Part shown: positions 8,914 to 18,245 of the stretch, in pieces
Position numbering within the stretch: the first letter of the stretch is position 1
Layout: every line of letters begins with the position of its first letter
Source: Colwellia sp.
GTDB lineage: Bacteria; Pseudomonadota; Gammaproteobacteria; Enterobacterales; Alteromonadaceae
DNA: 64,000 nucleotides
Assembly: GCA_013215655.1 (NCBI GenBank)
Contig: JABSOX010000016.1
Location: 57,950-121,949 of the forward strand
Reading direction: 5' to 3'
The notes under the pieces: generated by a model
Seen by the model: the letters and a program-made list of their open reading frames with translations, nothing else
Database searches by the model: none
Told to the model about the DNA's origin: nothing
Position numbers and translations under genes: made by a program

Positions 8914-9795
8914 TTAATGAGTATTATTAGCAGATAGGTACTCAACAAAGCTCTGGCTAAGCGCATTATGTTGAGTATCTTCACTGGTCACAATTGATAG
9001 TCTACGTGTTAAATCAAGAGGTGATGCCAACCCAATTAAGCTACCGAGTTTAAGTTCTTCTGCAATCACTAATCTAGATAAACAGCCTATACCTAAGCCG
9101 GCTTTTACCGATGTCTTAATGGCGCTTTGTCGACTTAATTCCATGCCTAAAGTCACTTGTGCGGCAACCCGTTCGATAGCCGCGTCAAAAATAGCGCGCG
9201 TGCCAGAGCCTTGTTCTCGTAATATCCATTGCTGTTGTTTTATTTGTGTTAACGATATTTTTTTGTCTAACGCTAAATCATGACTGGGATGACAAAATAC
9301 TTGTAACTCATCTTGTTGCCAAGGTTCAATATGCAAGCTTTTATGAATGGTGGGACCTTCGATTAAACCGATGCTGGCTTTACCTTTATCAAGGGAGTTT
9401 ATTACCATTTGGGTATTGCCAATGTATATATCTGGCTTCACCAGCGGATGTTTTTTAATAAAGTCGGCTAAAAGTGTTGGTAATAAATAAGTGGCAATAG
9501 TTTCACTGGCGACAATACGTAAAATACCATTGATGCTATCTAGGTTTGTACTTTGTAAGCTTTCAAGTAAATAGGCTATTTGACGAACTTTAGGTAAGGC
9601 TTGCAAACCCATTTCAGTGATAACTAAATCTCGTCCTACACGATTAAATAACGGATAACTTAAGGTTTCTTCCAGCTCCTTTAACGCTTGGCTTGCCGCT
9701 GACTGACTTAAGGAAAGCTCATTTGCGGCGAGAGTTAATTTGCCTAATCGAGCTGTTGCTTCAAAAAGTTGTAAACGTTTTATTGAAATACTCAT
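8914..9795 (-). CDS. LysR family regulator, YeiE type
   Basis: 293 residues. N-terminal winged helix (ATARLGKLTLAANELSLSQS) followed by a LysR co-inducer domain starting near residue 90 (GILRIVASETIATYLLP). It diverges from a YeiH-type transporter, the arrangement of yeiE and yeiH in enterobacteria. I infer that it regulates that transporter, with its operator inside the 133-base divergent spacer. The co-inducer domain contains the GSGTR motif seen in the CysB/YeiE-like branch. The effector is unknown. Confidence 0.85.
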   Translation of the reverse strand: MSISIKRLQLFEATARLGKLTLAANELSLSQSAASQALKELEETLSYPLFNRVGRDLVITEMGLQALPKVRQIAYLLESLQSTNLDSINGILRIVASETIATYLLPTLLADFIKKHPLVKPDIYIGNTQMVINSLDKGKASIGLIEGPTIHKSLHIEPWQQDELQVFCHPSHDLALDKKISLTQIKQQQWILREQGSGTRAIFDAAIERVAAQVTLGMELSRQSAIKTSVKAGLGIGCLSRLVIAEELKLGSLIGLASPLDLTRRLSIVTSEDTQHNALSQSFVEYLSANNTH

Positions 9796-9928
9796 GTGGA
9801 TTCAACTTTTACTAATAGTTCGGTTTATTTAATGTTTATTATCGAAAACATCCATTATTTATATTTATAACATCTAGCTATAATATATTCTACTTTGTTT
9901 GAGAGTTAACTTCGGAAGCGAAAACACT

Positions 9929-10912
9929 ATGCCACTATTTGTTGTTTTACCGATAATTTCATTGCTGGCTATTCTTATCGCTCAACTACCACAAGTTGCG
10001 GATGTTGGTTTGAGCGCACTGCCTTTAGCGATACTATTTGGTATTGTTTATGGGCAATTCTCTCCTGTTGAGCTAACAATAAAATCGTTAAAGTTCTCAT
10101 GTTTTTGTAAACAGAAGTTGCTTAGGTTAGGTATTATTTTATTTGGTTTTAATTTGAGCTTTCAACAAATAATTGCTGTCGGTTGGCAGGCGGTTGTTAT
10201 TGATTTAATAATCATTATTATTATTTTTACCGTCGGTACTTTTCTTGGTATTAAAGTTTTTAAACTACCTCGAGACGTTGCTATTTTAACGTCGGTTGGC
10301 AGTGCTATATGTGGTGCAGCGGCAATTTTAGCGACGGAATCTACACTAAAACCGAAACAACAAGATGTGACCATTGCTATAGCAACCGTGGTGTTATTTG
10401 GCACAGTGGCGATGTTTATTTATCCATTACTCTTTCAGTTTGTTGATATCAGTGAAAATGACTTTGGTGTCTATATTGGTAGTACTGTGCACGAAGTTGC
10501 ACAAGCTGTCGCTGCAGGGCAGAGTATCAGTGCAGAGGCAATGGAAACTGCGGTGGTGGTTAAACTGATCAGGGTGATGTTATTAGCGCCTTTTATCCTA
10601 ATATTAAGCACCTTGCTTTGTCACATTGATAAGTCTGCTGATTCAAAAAAGAGCACGATTATAATACCTTGGTTTGTTTTTGGTTTTGTTGCTACAGCCG
10701 CGATTAATAGCCTATTTGTTTTACCTGAATTTATTACTGAAACATTCAACGTGATTAGCCAATTTTTATTAGCGATTGCCATGGCGGCAATTGGCGCTCA
10801 AACTCGTTGGCAAATTATTAAACAAGCAGGCAGTAAACCGATGTTATTGGCGTTTATTTTATTTCTACTCTTAATGTTTGGTGGCTATTTTTTGAATTTT
10901 TTGTTTATTTAA
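9929..10912 (+). CDS. YeiH family putative sulfate/anion exporter (UPF0324)
   Basis: An integral membrane protein with about ten hydrophobic helices, typical of the Cons_hypoth698/YeiH family. Family landmarks are LGIILFGFNLSFQQI, SAICGAAAILATES and STVHEVAQAVAAG. I take the ATG at 9929 as start (GGAAG about 11 bases before it, product beginning MPLFVVLPII). An upstream TTG at 9899 in the same frame has no ribosome-binding site and would add ten odd residues. Members have been proposed to export sulfate or related anions; the substrate here is not shown. It is divergent from a LysR gene. Confidence 0.85.
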   Translation: MPLFVVLPIISLLAILIAQLPQVADVGLSALPLAILFGIVYGQFSPVELTIKSLKFSCFCKQKLLRLGIILFGFNLSFQQIIAVGWQAVVIDLIIIIIIFTVGTFLGIKVFKLPRDVAILTSVGSAICGAAAILATESTLKPKQQDVTIAIATVVLFGTVAMFIYPLLFQFVDISENDFGVYIGSTVHEVAQAVAAGQSISAEAMETAVVVKLIRVMLLAPFILILSTLLCHIDKSADSKKSTIIIPWFVFGFVATAAINSLFVLPEFITETFNVISQFLLAIAMAAIGAQTRWQIIKQAGSKPMLLAFILFLLLMFGGYFLNFLFI

Positions 10913-11232
10913 ATAAAAAATACGTGAGTGCATAATAAAGATTAAACAATACTACAAAGAACTAAATCGCTCACATCAGTCTTTAAATATTGAGTTTTAT
11001 ACCTTTGTGCTCTGACTGATATTTAAAAATCTTAAAAAGATGACCCTTTCTTGAGCGAAAAAAAAACACTCTGAATGGCCTGTTTATATACGAAAACGGA
11101 CCATTAGGATTTTTGATAAAGGGGCTTCTCTGTGGTGAAAGTTAGCCTTAGATTGTTATAAATTAACATTGAAAAATAATATACCGCTAAGGACTTCTTG
11201 GTGCGCATTGCTGACTCTAGAGCTTGCTTGAC

Positions 11233-11260
11233 TAACGTCAGCTCCTAAAAGCTGACGTTA
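11233..11260. repeat. 11-base inverted repeat (hairpin)
   Basis: Perfect arms TAACGTCAGCT and AGCTGACGTTA around a six-base loop (CCTAAA). There is no T run on either side and no adjacent gene end, so it is not an obvious terminator. It may be a remnant of a small repeat element. Confidence 0.5.
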
Positions 11261-11406
11261 AGTTTAATGCTGCTAATGGCAACTTGGAGCTTTAAAGCCG
11301 TCATTAACTGAATTCGATTTCAAGATAACTTTGTGTCAAGAACATAAATTCAGGGATTAAGAGTCAAGATTCACTTTTGATTATTAGCGAGTATAGTTAG
11401 AAATTA

Positions 11407-11455
11407 CCGCTCCTAGTCATCTTTGACACCACGGCATACCGTTCATCCTAAACAT
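11407..11455. repeat. Short dispersed repeat, copy 1
   Basis: Contains CCGCTCCTAG-T-CAT (11407-11420) and ACCGTTCATCCTAAACAT (11438-11455). Near-identical blocks occur at 58343-58410, with the first block inverted. It is likely a member of a dispersed intergenic repeat family. Confidence 0.35.
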
Positions 11456-11507
11456 GAAAAAGCGGAGTCTTTGCTGCGCGTCATGTGACTGAAAGTCTTT
11501 TTATGAC

Positions 11508-11978
11508 TTAATCTTTCTTGAAATCATCATGGCAACCTCCACAAGTACGACCAATACCACCAATGGCTTTTTTAATTACTGCTTCATCACCGGTCAGTGC
11601 CACTTTTTTTAAGTTTGCCGATGCTTTGGTTAAATCTGAAATACGTTTAGAAAATTGCTCTGGCTGTTGCCATACTTTGTCGAGAGCTTGGGTTTCAACC
11701 TTATGTCCAGAAGTGTTAGTACCGGTATAATCTGCGATCATTAATGACAATTGATTAATACGTAATGCATATTTTTCAATTTGCTTGGCATCTAAAGGGA
11801 TTCTTCCTTTTGCCATCCCTCCTAACGGCCCCATATTACTGCCTAATAATGAAAATATTGATTGTCGTAATTCCGTCGCTCGCTTAGCTTGTTTTAATGA
11901 TTTCGCGTCTTGTGCAATAACACTCGTCGAAGCAATAGAGATGACTAAACCAATAGCGGCTGAAGTTAATAGTTTCAT
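11508..11978 (-). CDS. Cytochrome c' (c-prime)
   Basis: 156 residues with a signal peptide (LLTSAAIGLVISIASTSVIAQ, cleaved near residue 22). The C-terminal haem site CGGCH at C146, C149 and H150 sits six residues from the end, the hallmark of four-helix-bundle cytochrome c' and related class II cytochromes. No downstream methionine ligand is needed because haem is five-coordinate in this family. It is a periplasmic protein linked in other bacteria to binding and detoxifying NO. It is monocistronic, and nothing nearby points to an electron-transfer partner. Confidence 0.9.
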   Translation of the reverse strand: MKLLTSAAIGLVISIASTSVIAQDAKSLKQAKRATELRQSIFSLLGSNMGPLGGMAKGRIPLDAKQIEKYALRINQLSLMIADYTGTNTSGHKVETQALDKVWQQPEQFSKRISDLTKASANLKKVALTGDEAVIKKAIGGIGRTCGGCHDDFKKD

Positions 11979-12166
11979 TTTCTTTCCCTTTTTATTTTAT
12001 TTATGTTTTTTGTTTTTGTACTTTATTTGCAGTGTTACTCTTTTTATTAATCGTAAATATCTACCGTTTACTGTGCACTAATCATCACATCAAGCGAGAC
12101 AATAACCAATATTGGCGCGGCAGAGTTTTTTGAGAGTTTCAACATTCGTTTTCTCCAGTCAACCGG

Positions 12167-13144
12167 TTAAAAGTGGTTCCGCTTCATCCAGCTGGCCACC
12201 GCTTTACCAATATTGTCCGGTTCATTTTCCTGGATAAAATGTATTCCTTTGCCGACAGCGACAATTTCAGTGCGCGGCAGATGCTCCTTCACCCAATTTA
12301 CTTGCCATTCTGTCCCTATAGCCCCCGGTGTCACGGTTAACATCAGCAGCGGCAAGTCTATTTTTTGTTTCAGAAATGGAATGAAATTGGTGAAACTGCT
12401 TGCCACATAAACAGGACTTTGGCCGTCAGTCACTAAAGAACGCGGTAATTGGAGCATGGGCAGGCGGTTTTTTCCCTGAGCAAACGGCTCCAAGTATGCA
12501 TCCAACTCGTCGGCAGAGAGAGTCCTAGGTAACATTTGAGTTAAAAAGACATTGTCTTCGATGATCATTTTCTCGCCGAGTCCCTGTGTTTTTACTTGCT
12601 TGACAAAGGTCGCATAGCTACGTGGGTCTGTCGGTTCAGGCGCTGGTTTAAGCGGGTATTCCATGATATTTTCGAACGGCAACAGCGCTTCCATAAAGGC
12701 GATGGCTTTCACACGATTAGGATTACGCGCAGTATAATCAAAGCCGAGAAATGAACCCCAATCATGGACAACCAACGTCACATCATCCAGCGCAAGTGCA
12801 TCCATGAAACCTGCCAAATAAGTCGCATGATTCTTCACCGTATAAGCAAGATTTGGCTTATCAGATTTGCCAAAACCGATTAGATCAAGTGCGATCACTC
12901 GATGATTGTCCTCTAAATAGGGGATAACATTGCGCCACAGATAAGACCAAGTGGGCTGGCCGTGCAACATTACAATAGGTGTGCCCTTACCGCCCGTATC
13001 CACATAGTGCATTTTTGAACCGTTTACCTCAACATAGTGGCTTTTATAGGGGAAATCATGACGTGCGTTTTCTGCTGTCACGGTGGCCGTCATAAAACAA
13101 CTCAGGATCAAAGCAATACAAAGGTTCTTTATCAATGCTCTCAT
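12167..13144 (-). CDS. Exported haloalkane dehalogenase-like alpha/beta hydrolase
   Basis: 325 residues with a clear signal peptide (LCIALILSCFMTATVTA), so probably periplasmic. The fold matches haloalkane dehalogenases: HGQPTWSYLWRN (61-72), nucleophile elbow VHDWGS with D128 and halide-binding W129, acid candidate E152 (FMEALLP), and base H302 (GIHFIQENEPDNIG). The second halide ligand, normally Asn in HGNP, is Gln63 here, so true dehalogenase activity is uncertain; it may be an epoxide hydrolase or esterase variant. The gene overlaps the preceding DUF1330 gene by four bases. Both look richer in G+C than the surroundings, a possible sign of transfer. Confidence 0.8.
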   Translation of the reverse strand: MRALIKNLCIALILSCFMTATVTAENARHDFPYKSHYVEVNGSKMHYVDTGGKGTPIVMLHGQPTWSYLWRNVIPYLEDNHRVIALDLIGFGKSDKPNLAYTVKNHATYLAGFMDALALDDVTLVVHDWGSFLGFDYTARNPNRVKAIAFMEALLPFENIMEYPLKPAPEPTDPRSYATFVKQVKTQGLGEKMIIEDNVFLTQMLPRTLSADELDAYLEPFAQGKNRLPMLQLPRSLVTDGQSPVYVASSFTNFIPFLKQKIDLPLLMLTVTPGAIGTEWQVNWVKEHLPRTEIVAVGKGIHFIQENEPDNIGKAVASWMKRNHF

Positions 13145-13890
13145 GATTTTTTCCTTTTATTTGATCGGCTCAATCCGCCATTAAAAATTACCGTGTTGTT
13201 TTCGCTCGTCGCCTGATAGCGGATCGGGATCGCCACTTTCAAGTTACCTTCGCTACGATAAAATAGGTCAAAATCTTTTTGCGATGGGAATTCGATGAAA
13301 ATTGTCCAATAGTCGCCCCAAACACCTTCAAGCTGCTTGGGATTATAGCCACCAAAGAGAACTTTGCCGCCGCCAGCACGCACATGTTTTGAGACTTCAG
13401 ACACATAAGCCCCAAAGAACTTTTCTTTATCATCTATTTTCAACTTTGCCATGAAATAAACAGGGGCTTGCTCCCCTTTTTTATTATCGTTTGGACCTCC
13501 TTCGAACAATACGATGTTATTCATATCGGTCGTTTCTAGGCGCATAGGCTTAACTAACTGCTGGTATTTTTCGTTTAGATAAAATTTATCAAAGTCTGCT
13601 GCCGACGGGAACTTGACCACCACATTCCAATTGTGCGCCCATTCTCCCTCTAGCAGCTCGGCTGGCTTTTGTGTGGCAACCAAAACCTCGGCGTTGCCAA
13701 ATGGTAAATACTTAACGACTTCTGATCCGTAACCGCTAAAATATTTTTTTTGATCGACAACGTTGATTTGAGCAACCAAGTAAACTGGCCGCTCTGGCGA
13801 GACATTTATTTTGCTTTTAACATCTGCGTTTGCTTGTGACAAAAATATAATAGAGAAGACAAGTAATAATTTATTGAATTGTCGTGACAT
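13141..13890 (-). CDS. Exported protein with two tandem DUF1330 domains
   Basis: 249 residues with a signal peptide ending near QANA (about residue 22). Two homologous halves follow: about 33-130 (VYLVAQINVVDQKKY to NIVLFEGG) and about 143-240 (VYFMAKLKIDDKEKF to NTVIFNGG). Each has the dimeric alpha/beta-barrel pattern of DUF1330, with an EG-W...W-V-V/I-FPS..DFD.FY motif. Single DUF1330 proteins are cytoplasmic homodimers, so this is a secreted pseudo-dimer. It is the first gene of a two-gene operon with the dehalogenase-like enzyme (ATGA overlap), implying a joint task. No reaction is known. Confidence 0.8.
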   Translation of the reverse strand: MSRQFNKLLLVFSIIFLSQANADVKSKINVSPERPVYLVAQINVVDQKKYFSGYGSEVVKYLPFGNAEVLVATQKPAELLEGEWAHNWNVVVKFPSAADFDKFYLNEKYQQLVKPMRLETTDMNNIVLFEGGPNDNKKGEQAPVYFMAKLKIDDKEKFFGAYVSEVSKHVRAGGGKVLFGGYNPKQLEGVWGDYWTIFIEFPSQKDFDLFYRSEGNLKVAIPIRYQATSENNTVIFNGGLSRSNKRKKS

Positions 13891-14185
13891 GGTAATTTTT
13901 TCCTTTACAAGTTATATCGTTTAGACGACATCACTATATGAAAAAGAAAAGAAAACAATCTGTAACCGCTATGATATTTTTATGAAATTTAAATAAAGTA
14001 AATATTATCAATAGGATAAGCAGGTAAAAGTATCGAGTTCTTAACTAAGGTTGTGTTGGTAAACGAGACGAAATCACCATATAGAGAAATAGAAGCAAAA
14101 AAAAGCAGCTATTGGAAATAACTGCTTTGGTGTTTATTGAACGTACATAACTTTAATGGTTCTCTTTAAAACTAAGGAGCGCTGA

Positions 14186-14953
14186 TTAAATGATTGGTTT
14201 TACAAATTTCAATACAAACCTATCAGTACTGTCTCTATTAGTTTTTACGTCTCTAAAGACATTAAAATCACGGGTATCTTTTGCATTGCTAAGAATATTT
14301 GAATCGGTTTCAAGAATAAAACCAGCTTGGGTTATTTCATCAATAACAAATTGTTTATCTATACGGTGTAAGGTTTTATTGTCGCGGGTATTACTGCCTT
14401 GTTCTGCACTGTGATCAACCACCAAAAATACTCCGCCAGGCTTTAGTGCATTATATAAGTGTTGATTCATCATTTTTCGGTTAACTCCTTGCCATACGGT
14501 ATCGTGATAAAACAACACCATCATTGCTCTGTCTATTGGCAAAGGGTATGACATTGTGTCTAATTCTTCCGTTAGGGGGATGACATTAGATTGCCATTGC
14601 TTACTTGCTAATCTTTTTGGCCAACCTGATTCTTTACCTACAAAGAAATTAGCGAAGCGATTAACCACAAACGGTGAATTATGGGTAATAACTTGCCCTT
14701 TTTCACCGACAATACGCGATAAAATATCAGTGTAATAACCGCCACCCGCGTTTAAATCTATGATTTTTTCCCCTGCTTTAACCCCTAATAAAGACAGTAC
14801 TTCACTTGGTTTGCGTTTTTTGTCTCTTAGTGTGTCTCGCTCGCTTCTATTTTTGTCGTTAACTGCTTTTTCAATAACGTCACTTATCGTTGCTGAGCTT
14901 GAAAATGCTAAAGAAAGTGTAATGAACAATGTAAATAATGCTGTCTTTTTCAT
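14186..14953 (-). CDS. Exported SAM-methyltransferase-like protein
   Basis: 255 residues. An N-terminal signal peptide (TALFTLFITLSLAFSSSA) precedes a Rossmann methyltransferase fold with motif I DLNAGGGYYTDILSRIVG (near 64-81). PGGVFLVVDHSA (near 170-180) resembles the 'LKPGG.l...dh' motif of COG4798-type predicted methyltransferases. A SAM-dependent fold after a signal peptide is puzzling, because SAM is not expected in the periplasm. The protein may have another role or remain membrane-anchored. The gene lies 132 bases beyond the start of the CadC-like regulator, reading towards it on the same strand. Confidence 0.75.
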   Translation of the reverse strand: MKKTALFTLFITLSLAFSSSATISDVIEKAVNDKNRSERDTLRDKKRKPSEVLSLLGVKAGEKIIDLNAGGGYYTDILSRIVGEKGQVITHNSPFVVNRFANFFVGKESGWPKRLASKQWQSNVIPLTEELDTMSYPLPIDRAMMVLFYHDTVWQGVNRKMMNQHLYNALKPGGVFLVVDHSAEQGSNTRDNKTLHRIDKQFVIDEITQAGFILETDSNILSNAKDTRDFNVFRDVKTNRDSTDRFVLKFVKPII

Positions 14954-15085
14954 AAAAACCTCTTAATTGTTTTTGAAAACACTTGTTTTTTCCATGTCAT
15001 GATTTAAGAAATTACAGGTTAGCAATTACCCAAAGATGAGTTCTGCGGTTGTTATGATATTATTATGATAAAGAAGGTTCTCTAT

Positions 15086-17668
15086 TTACATGCTGAATTT
15101 ATTAGTGTTTTTATCTCTCATTAATCGAGAGAACTGATAAAATGATAATGGTGTCATAGGCATTAGTGTTTCATTTTTAAGTTCAATAGCGTGTTTTATT
15201 GCCGATTGCACGGCAATAAATTGTGCCGATGTTATTAACCGCTCGCTGCTGATCTTGGATAGCACGGTTAACGCCTGAATAGGCTGTTGTAACTGAACCT
15301 GACAAATAGCCAAATCGTAACGAATCGCATCAACTAATGCCGAAAAGTACTCTGGGTATAGATAACCCTTTTTCAAAAGTATTGATTGGTTTAGTAACTG
15401 CTTGAGTTGTTGTTGCGCATTATGCCACTGCTTTAGCAGCATCATATTTTTGATTTGATAGTATTGAGTAACTGCTACTGATAAATGATCTTGTCTTTGT
15501 TGATAGAAATCGAGCACTGGAGTTAGGTAATTAACTTCATTATTATCCACTTTATCCTTTTCAATGTTCACCACAGCTAATAAAAAATTATTGTCATTAA
15601 TGAGCTTTTCTCGCTGCAATTCACCTGCTCGCGTCAGTGAAGCTTTTATATGAACAGCCGCTTTATTTAAGCTAGTGTGTTCAGGGTTAGCTCGTTCATG
15701 GGAAGTTGACATCTCCAGATAATAAAGAGCAATATCATGATGTATATTCGCAATGACCGACAGCGCGCCTAATTCGGTTGATTTTTCTAACACTTCTTTC
15801 GCCAATGATAACGCAAGTTCTGGCTGGTTTAAGCGCATCGCGGTGGCACTCATTTCATAAAGTACCGTGATCACTTGTGATGGCATGGCTAATTGTTTAT
15901 ACAATTTTAAACTTTGTGCTAAAAGTTTCCATTCTTGTTGTGGTTCTCGCTGATAAAAGTAACTTAGCGTGACTAAGGTTTTAGCTTGTCCTTTTAAGTC
16001 GCCAAGCAGTTGGTAATAATTATGCGCCTTCTCTAATTGGGCAATGTTATCAAGTTGTGACGACTCAAAACTTAATAGCGCCCCAATAGCACTACCCAGG
16101 TAGGAGTAATAAGCTTTTACGGATACTTGTTGTTTGATCTTTAGTTTGTTCTCTTTTGGCTCAGATACTGAAAGCGGCGGCACTGAAGCTTGTGAATATA
16201 ATTGTTCAGCTCTTTGTTGAAATGATTCCACCGCCTCTGGTGAAGTATTATTAAGTAATTTGAAAGCGGCTTTATCTTGCGCTAAATTCAATAAAGCACG
16301 ATGCTTTAAAAGTCTGACATGAGTGTTTATTTCATTACTTAACGCTTGTTGCGTTGTTGCTATATTATTCAACAAAGCTAAAACATCGCTGGAGTCACCT
16401 TGTTGTTCTGCAATATATGCCAGTCCAACAACCGCCCAGGCATTGAGTTGCTGATCTTGTTTTTCCTGTGCAATGACTCTCAGTTTCATCCATAGCTGTT
16501 TGCTTTGTTGCCAGTTTCCTAATAAATTATCTGACAAGGCCAAGTAAACTTTGGCGTGATCAAATGCTTCATCTCGTAATACAGCCGCCTGAAAATACTG
16601 TTTAGCAAGCAATGGTCCTTGCTTATTTAATGTTTGCAAGCCTTTAACAAAATCTAAATTTGCTTCATCATTATCAGACAAACGCTCAATATTTTTAACG
16701 GTAACAGTAAGATTTAAGTTGTGTTGAATATCACGTTTGAGCTCAGGTAATAGTGATAATAACTCACTACTAAATAACGTTTTACCTGTTATCGAGCCAT
16801 CAATATTGAATAAGCGGTAATTGATACTGTATTCATCATCAACCTTGGTTATTTCAGCTTTAAGCAGGTGATCAACCTGTAGAGCCATCATCATTTTAAA
16901 TAACTTAGGGTAATCAATCTCTTTAATAATTTGGTCTTGTTGACCAAGCTGCTCCGTTGTTTCAGCTAAAGGAGCTATATATATACCTTGTTCATCAAGT
17001 GATGAGACCAAAACCCGCCTAACGCCAAGTTCTAGCCAGTCCAGCTCTTTATCTAAGCTGTTATTAATAAAAGGCATTATCGCCAACCTTATTGGCTCAT
17101 CAGCCGCTATCGTTTTATTGTCTGACCTATCATTTGTAGCAGAGATAAAATAATAAGAAAGAGACAATAAAAAGACAAAAAATAAACTCGCAAGCGTTTT
17201 AAAATTTAAGGTGTTATTGGCTATTTTTAGCCATGCTGTTTTAGCGGTATTATCTGTACTCGATCCACTAGACGCTTTATTATCTGAAATAGTGACTATT
17301 AATTTTGCAGGAGATTTTGACTGGCTATCACTAGTTTTAAATTCATCTTTAGAGCACAACTGAATATTAGTATAAATCCAACAATAGCCTCTTCGGGGAT
17401 ATGTTTTGATAAACACCGGAGATTTTGCCGAATCTGACAGAGACATTCTCAGCTCTTTAATTGCTTGATTCAGCGTATTTTCAACGACCTCAGAGCCTTG
17501 CCAGACTTGGGTAAGAATATCCTCTTTTGACAAAACCACATCAGGATTTTCCAAAAAAAACAATAATAGTTCAGCGACTTTATTTCGCAATGTGACGGTT
17601 TTACTTTCGACGATCAATTCGCCAGATTGACGATTAAAACTAAAGTGTCCAAACTGAAAATACGGCAT
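15086..17668 (-). CDS. CadC-like membrane transcription regulator with TPR-type periplasmic region
   Basis: 860 residues. Residues 1-100 are an OmpR/PhoB-type winged helix (LRNKVAELLLFFLENPDVVLSKED, ending in the wing PRRGYCWIY). A low-complexity linker follows, then a single membrane helix at about 158-176. The large remainder is presumably periplasmic: about 200-320 resembles the TolB-like amino-terminal region of such regulators (PIRLAIMPFINNS), and from about 340 to the end helical TPR-like repeats. This is the CadC/ToxR architecture, in which the outer domain senses and the DNA-binding domain acts from the membrane. Target genes are unknown; the methyltransferase-like gene beyond its stop is one candidate. 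Confidence 0.85.
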   Translation of the reverse strand: MPYFQFGHFSFNRQSGELIVESKTVTLRNKVAELLLFFLENPDVVLSKEDILTQVWQGSEVVENTLNQAIKELRMSLSDSAKSPVFIKTYPRRGYCWIYTNIQLCSKDEFKTSDSQSKSPAKLIVTISDNKASSGSSTDNTAKTAWLKIANNTLNFKTLASLFFVFLLSLSYYFISATNDRSDNKTIAADEPIRLAIMPFINNSLDKELDWLELGVRRVLVSSLDEQGIYIAPLAETTEQLGQQDQIIKEIDYPKLFKMMMALQVDHLLKAEITKVDDEYSINYRLFNIDGSITGKTLFSSELLSLLPELKRDIQHNLNLTVTVKNIERLSDNDEANLDFVKGLQTLNKQGPLLAKQYFQAAVLRDEAFDHAKVYLALSDNLLGNWQQSKQLWMKLRVIAQEKQDQQLNAWAVVGLAYIAEQQGDSSDVLALLNNIATTQQALSNEINTHVRLLKHRALLNLAQDKAAFKLLNNTSPEAVESFQQRAEQLYSQASVPPLSVSEPKENKLKIKQQVSVKAYYSYLGSAIGALLSFESSQLDNIAQLEKAHNYYQLLGDLKGQAKTLVTLSYFYQREPQQEWKLLAQSLKLYKQLAMPSQVITVLYEMSATAMRLNQPELALSLAKEVLEKSTELGALSVIANIHHDIALYYLEMSTSHERANPEHTSLNKAAVHIKASLTRAGELQREKLINDNNFLLAVVNIEKDKVDNNEVNYLTPVLDFYQQRQDHLSVAVTQYYQIKNMMLLKQWHNAQQQLKQLLNQSILLKKGYLYPEYFSALVDAIRYDLAICQVQLQQPIQALTVLSKISSERLITSAQFIAVQSAIKHAIELKNETLMPMTPLSFYQFSRLMRDKNTNKFSM

Positions 17669-18245
17669 AAGGTGAGAGAAGTAAAAATAGAAATAGCCGT
17701 TGATTGTAAATGATTTACTCTGTGAGTCAATTAGACATGAAACTTTGTATCCTTCATCTCCCCCTGTGTTGGCTCGGCCAATGAAATGTATTTATCAAAC
17801 TAAGGTATAGCTATTATTTGTTCTTTAGGTCAACTGCTCGCTCTAAACAGCCAAAAAGTAATATTAAATCTAATGACTGCTATGTAGGAACAGTTGCCGT
17901 TAAATAAACAATGGGTAACGTCCGCTTTCTTATCAAAGTGACTGCCTCATAGATTTATATTAACAAGCAATTTATGACCGCTTACTGCCCCATAGTTGTC
18001 GTTGTGGTACCAAAAACCTTAGGTCAGCAAAGTAGTGAAAGTGAGCGTTTTTAATGTTTCTAGAAACTTCCGCTTTAAGCGAGGAGTTGACCTTAGGAAT
18101 AATCAGTAGCTAATATCACAATACATAAGTTATCGTAAAACGATGGTTTCAGCCTATGAATTTCTCTTTACATTTCATTACTTTCTAAACTAACGAACAT
18201 GCTATAAAGCATGTTCGTTAGTTTACTTGGTATTATTTCAAGGCT
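17669..18245. other. 577-base gene-free stretch
   Basis: This lies between the start of the CadC-like regulator gene and the stop of the CocE-type hydrolase gene, both on the minus strand. No coding frame is convincing. It carries a long perfect hairpin at 18187-18224 close to the hydrolase stop. The rest shows no repeat or motif I recognise. Confidence 0.55.
18187..18224 (-). terminator. Strong hairpin after the CocE-type hydrolase gene
   Basis: Perfect 17-base arms (AAACTAACGAACATGCT and its complement) with a four-base loop, 21 bases beyond the hydrolase stop. No long T run follows, so it may terminate poorly but could protect the mRNA end. Confidence 0.55.

Larger units (their letters stand above)
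10913..11507. other. 595-base gene-free stretch
   Basis: This lies between the stops of the yeiH-like gene and the cytochrome c' gene. No credible frame. It holds a hairpin at 11233-11260 and a short sequence (11407-11455) that recurs near 58.35 kb. No T run follows either. Confidence 0.55.
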
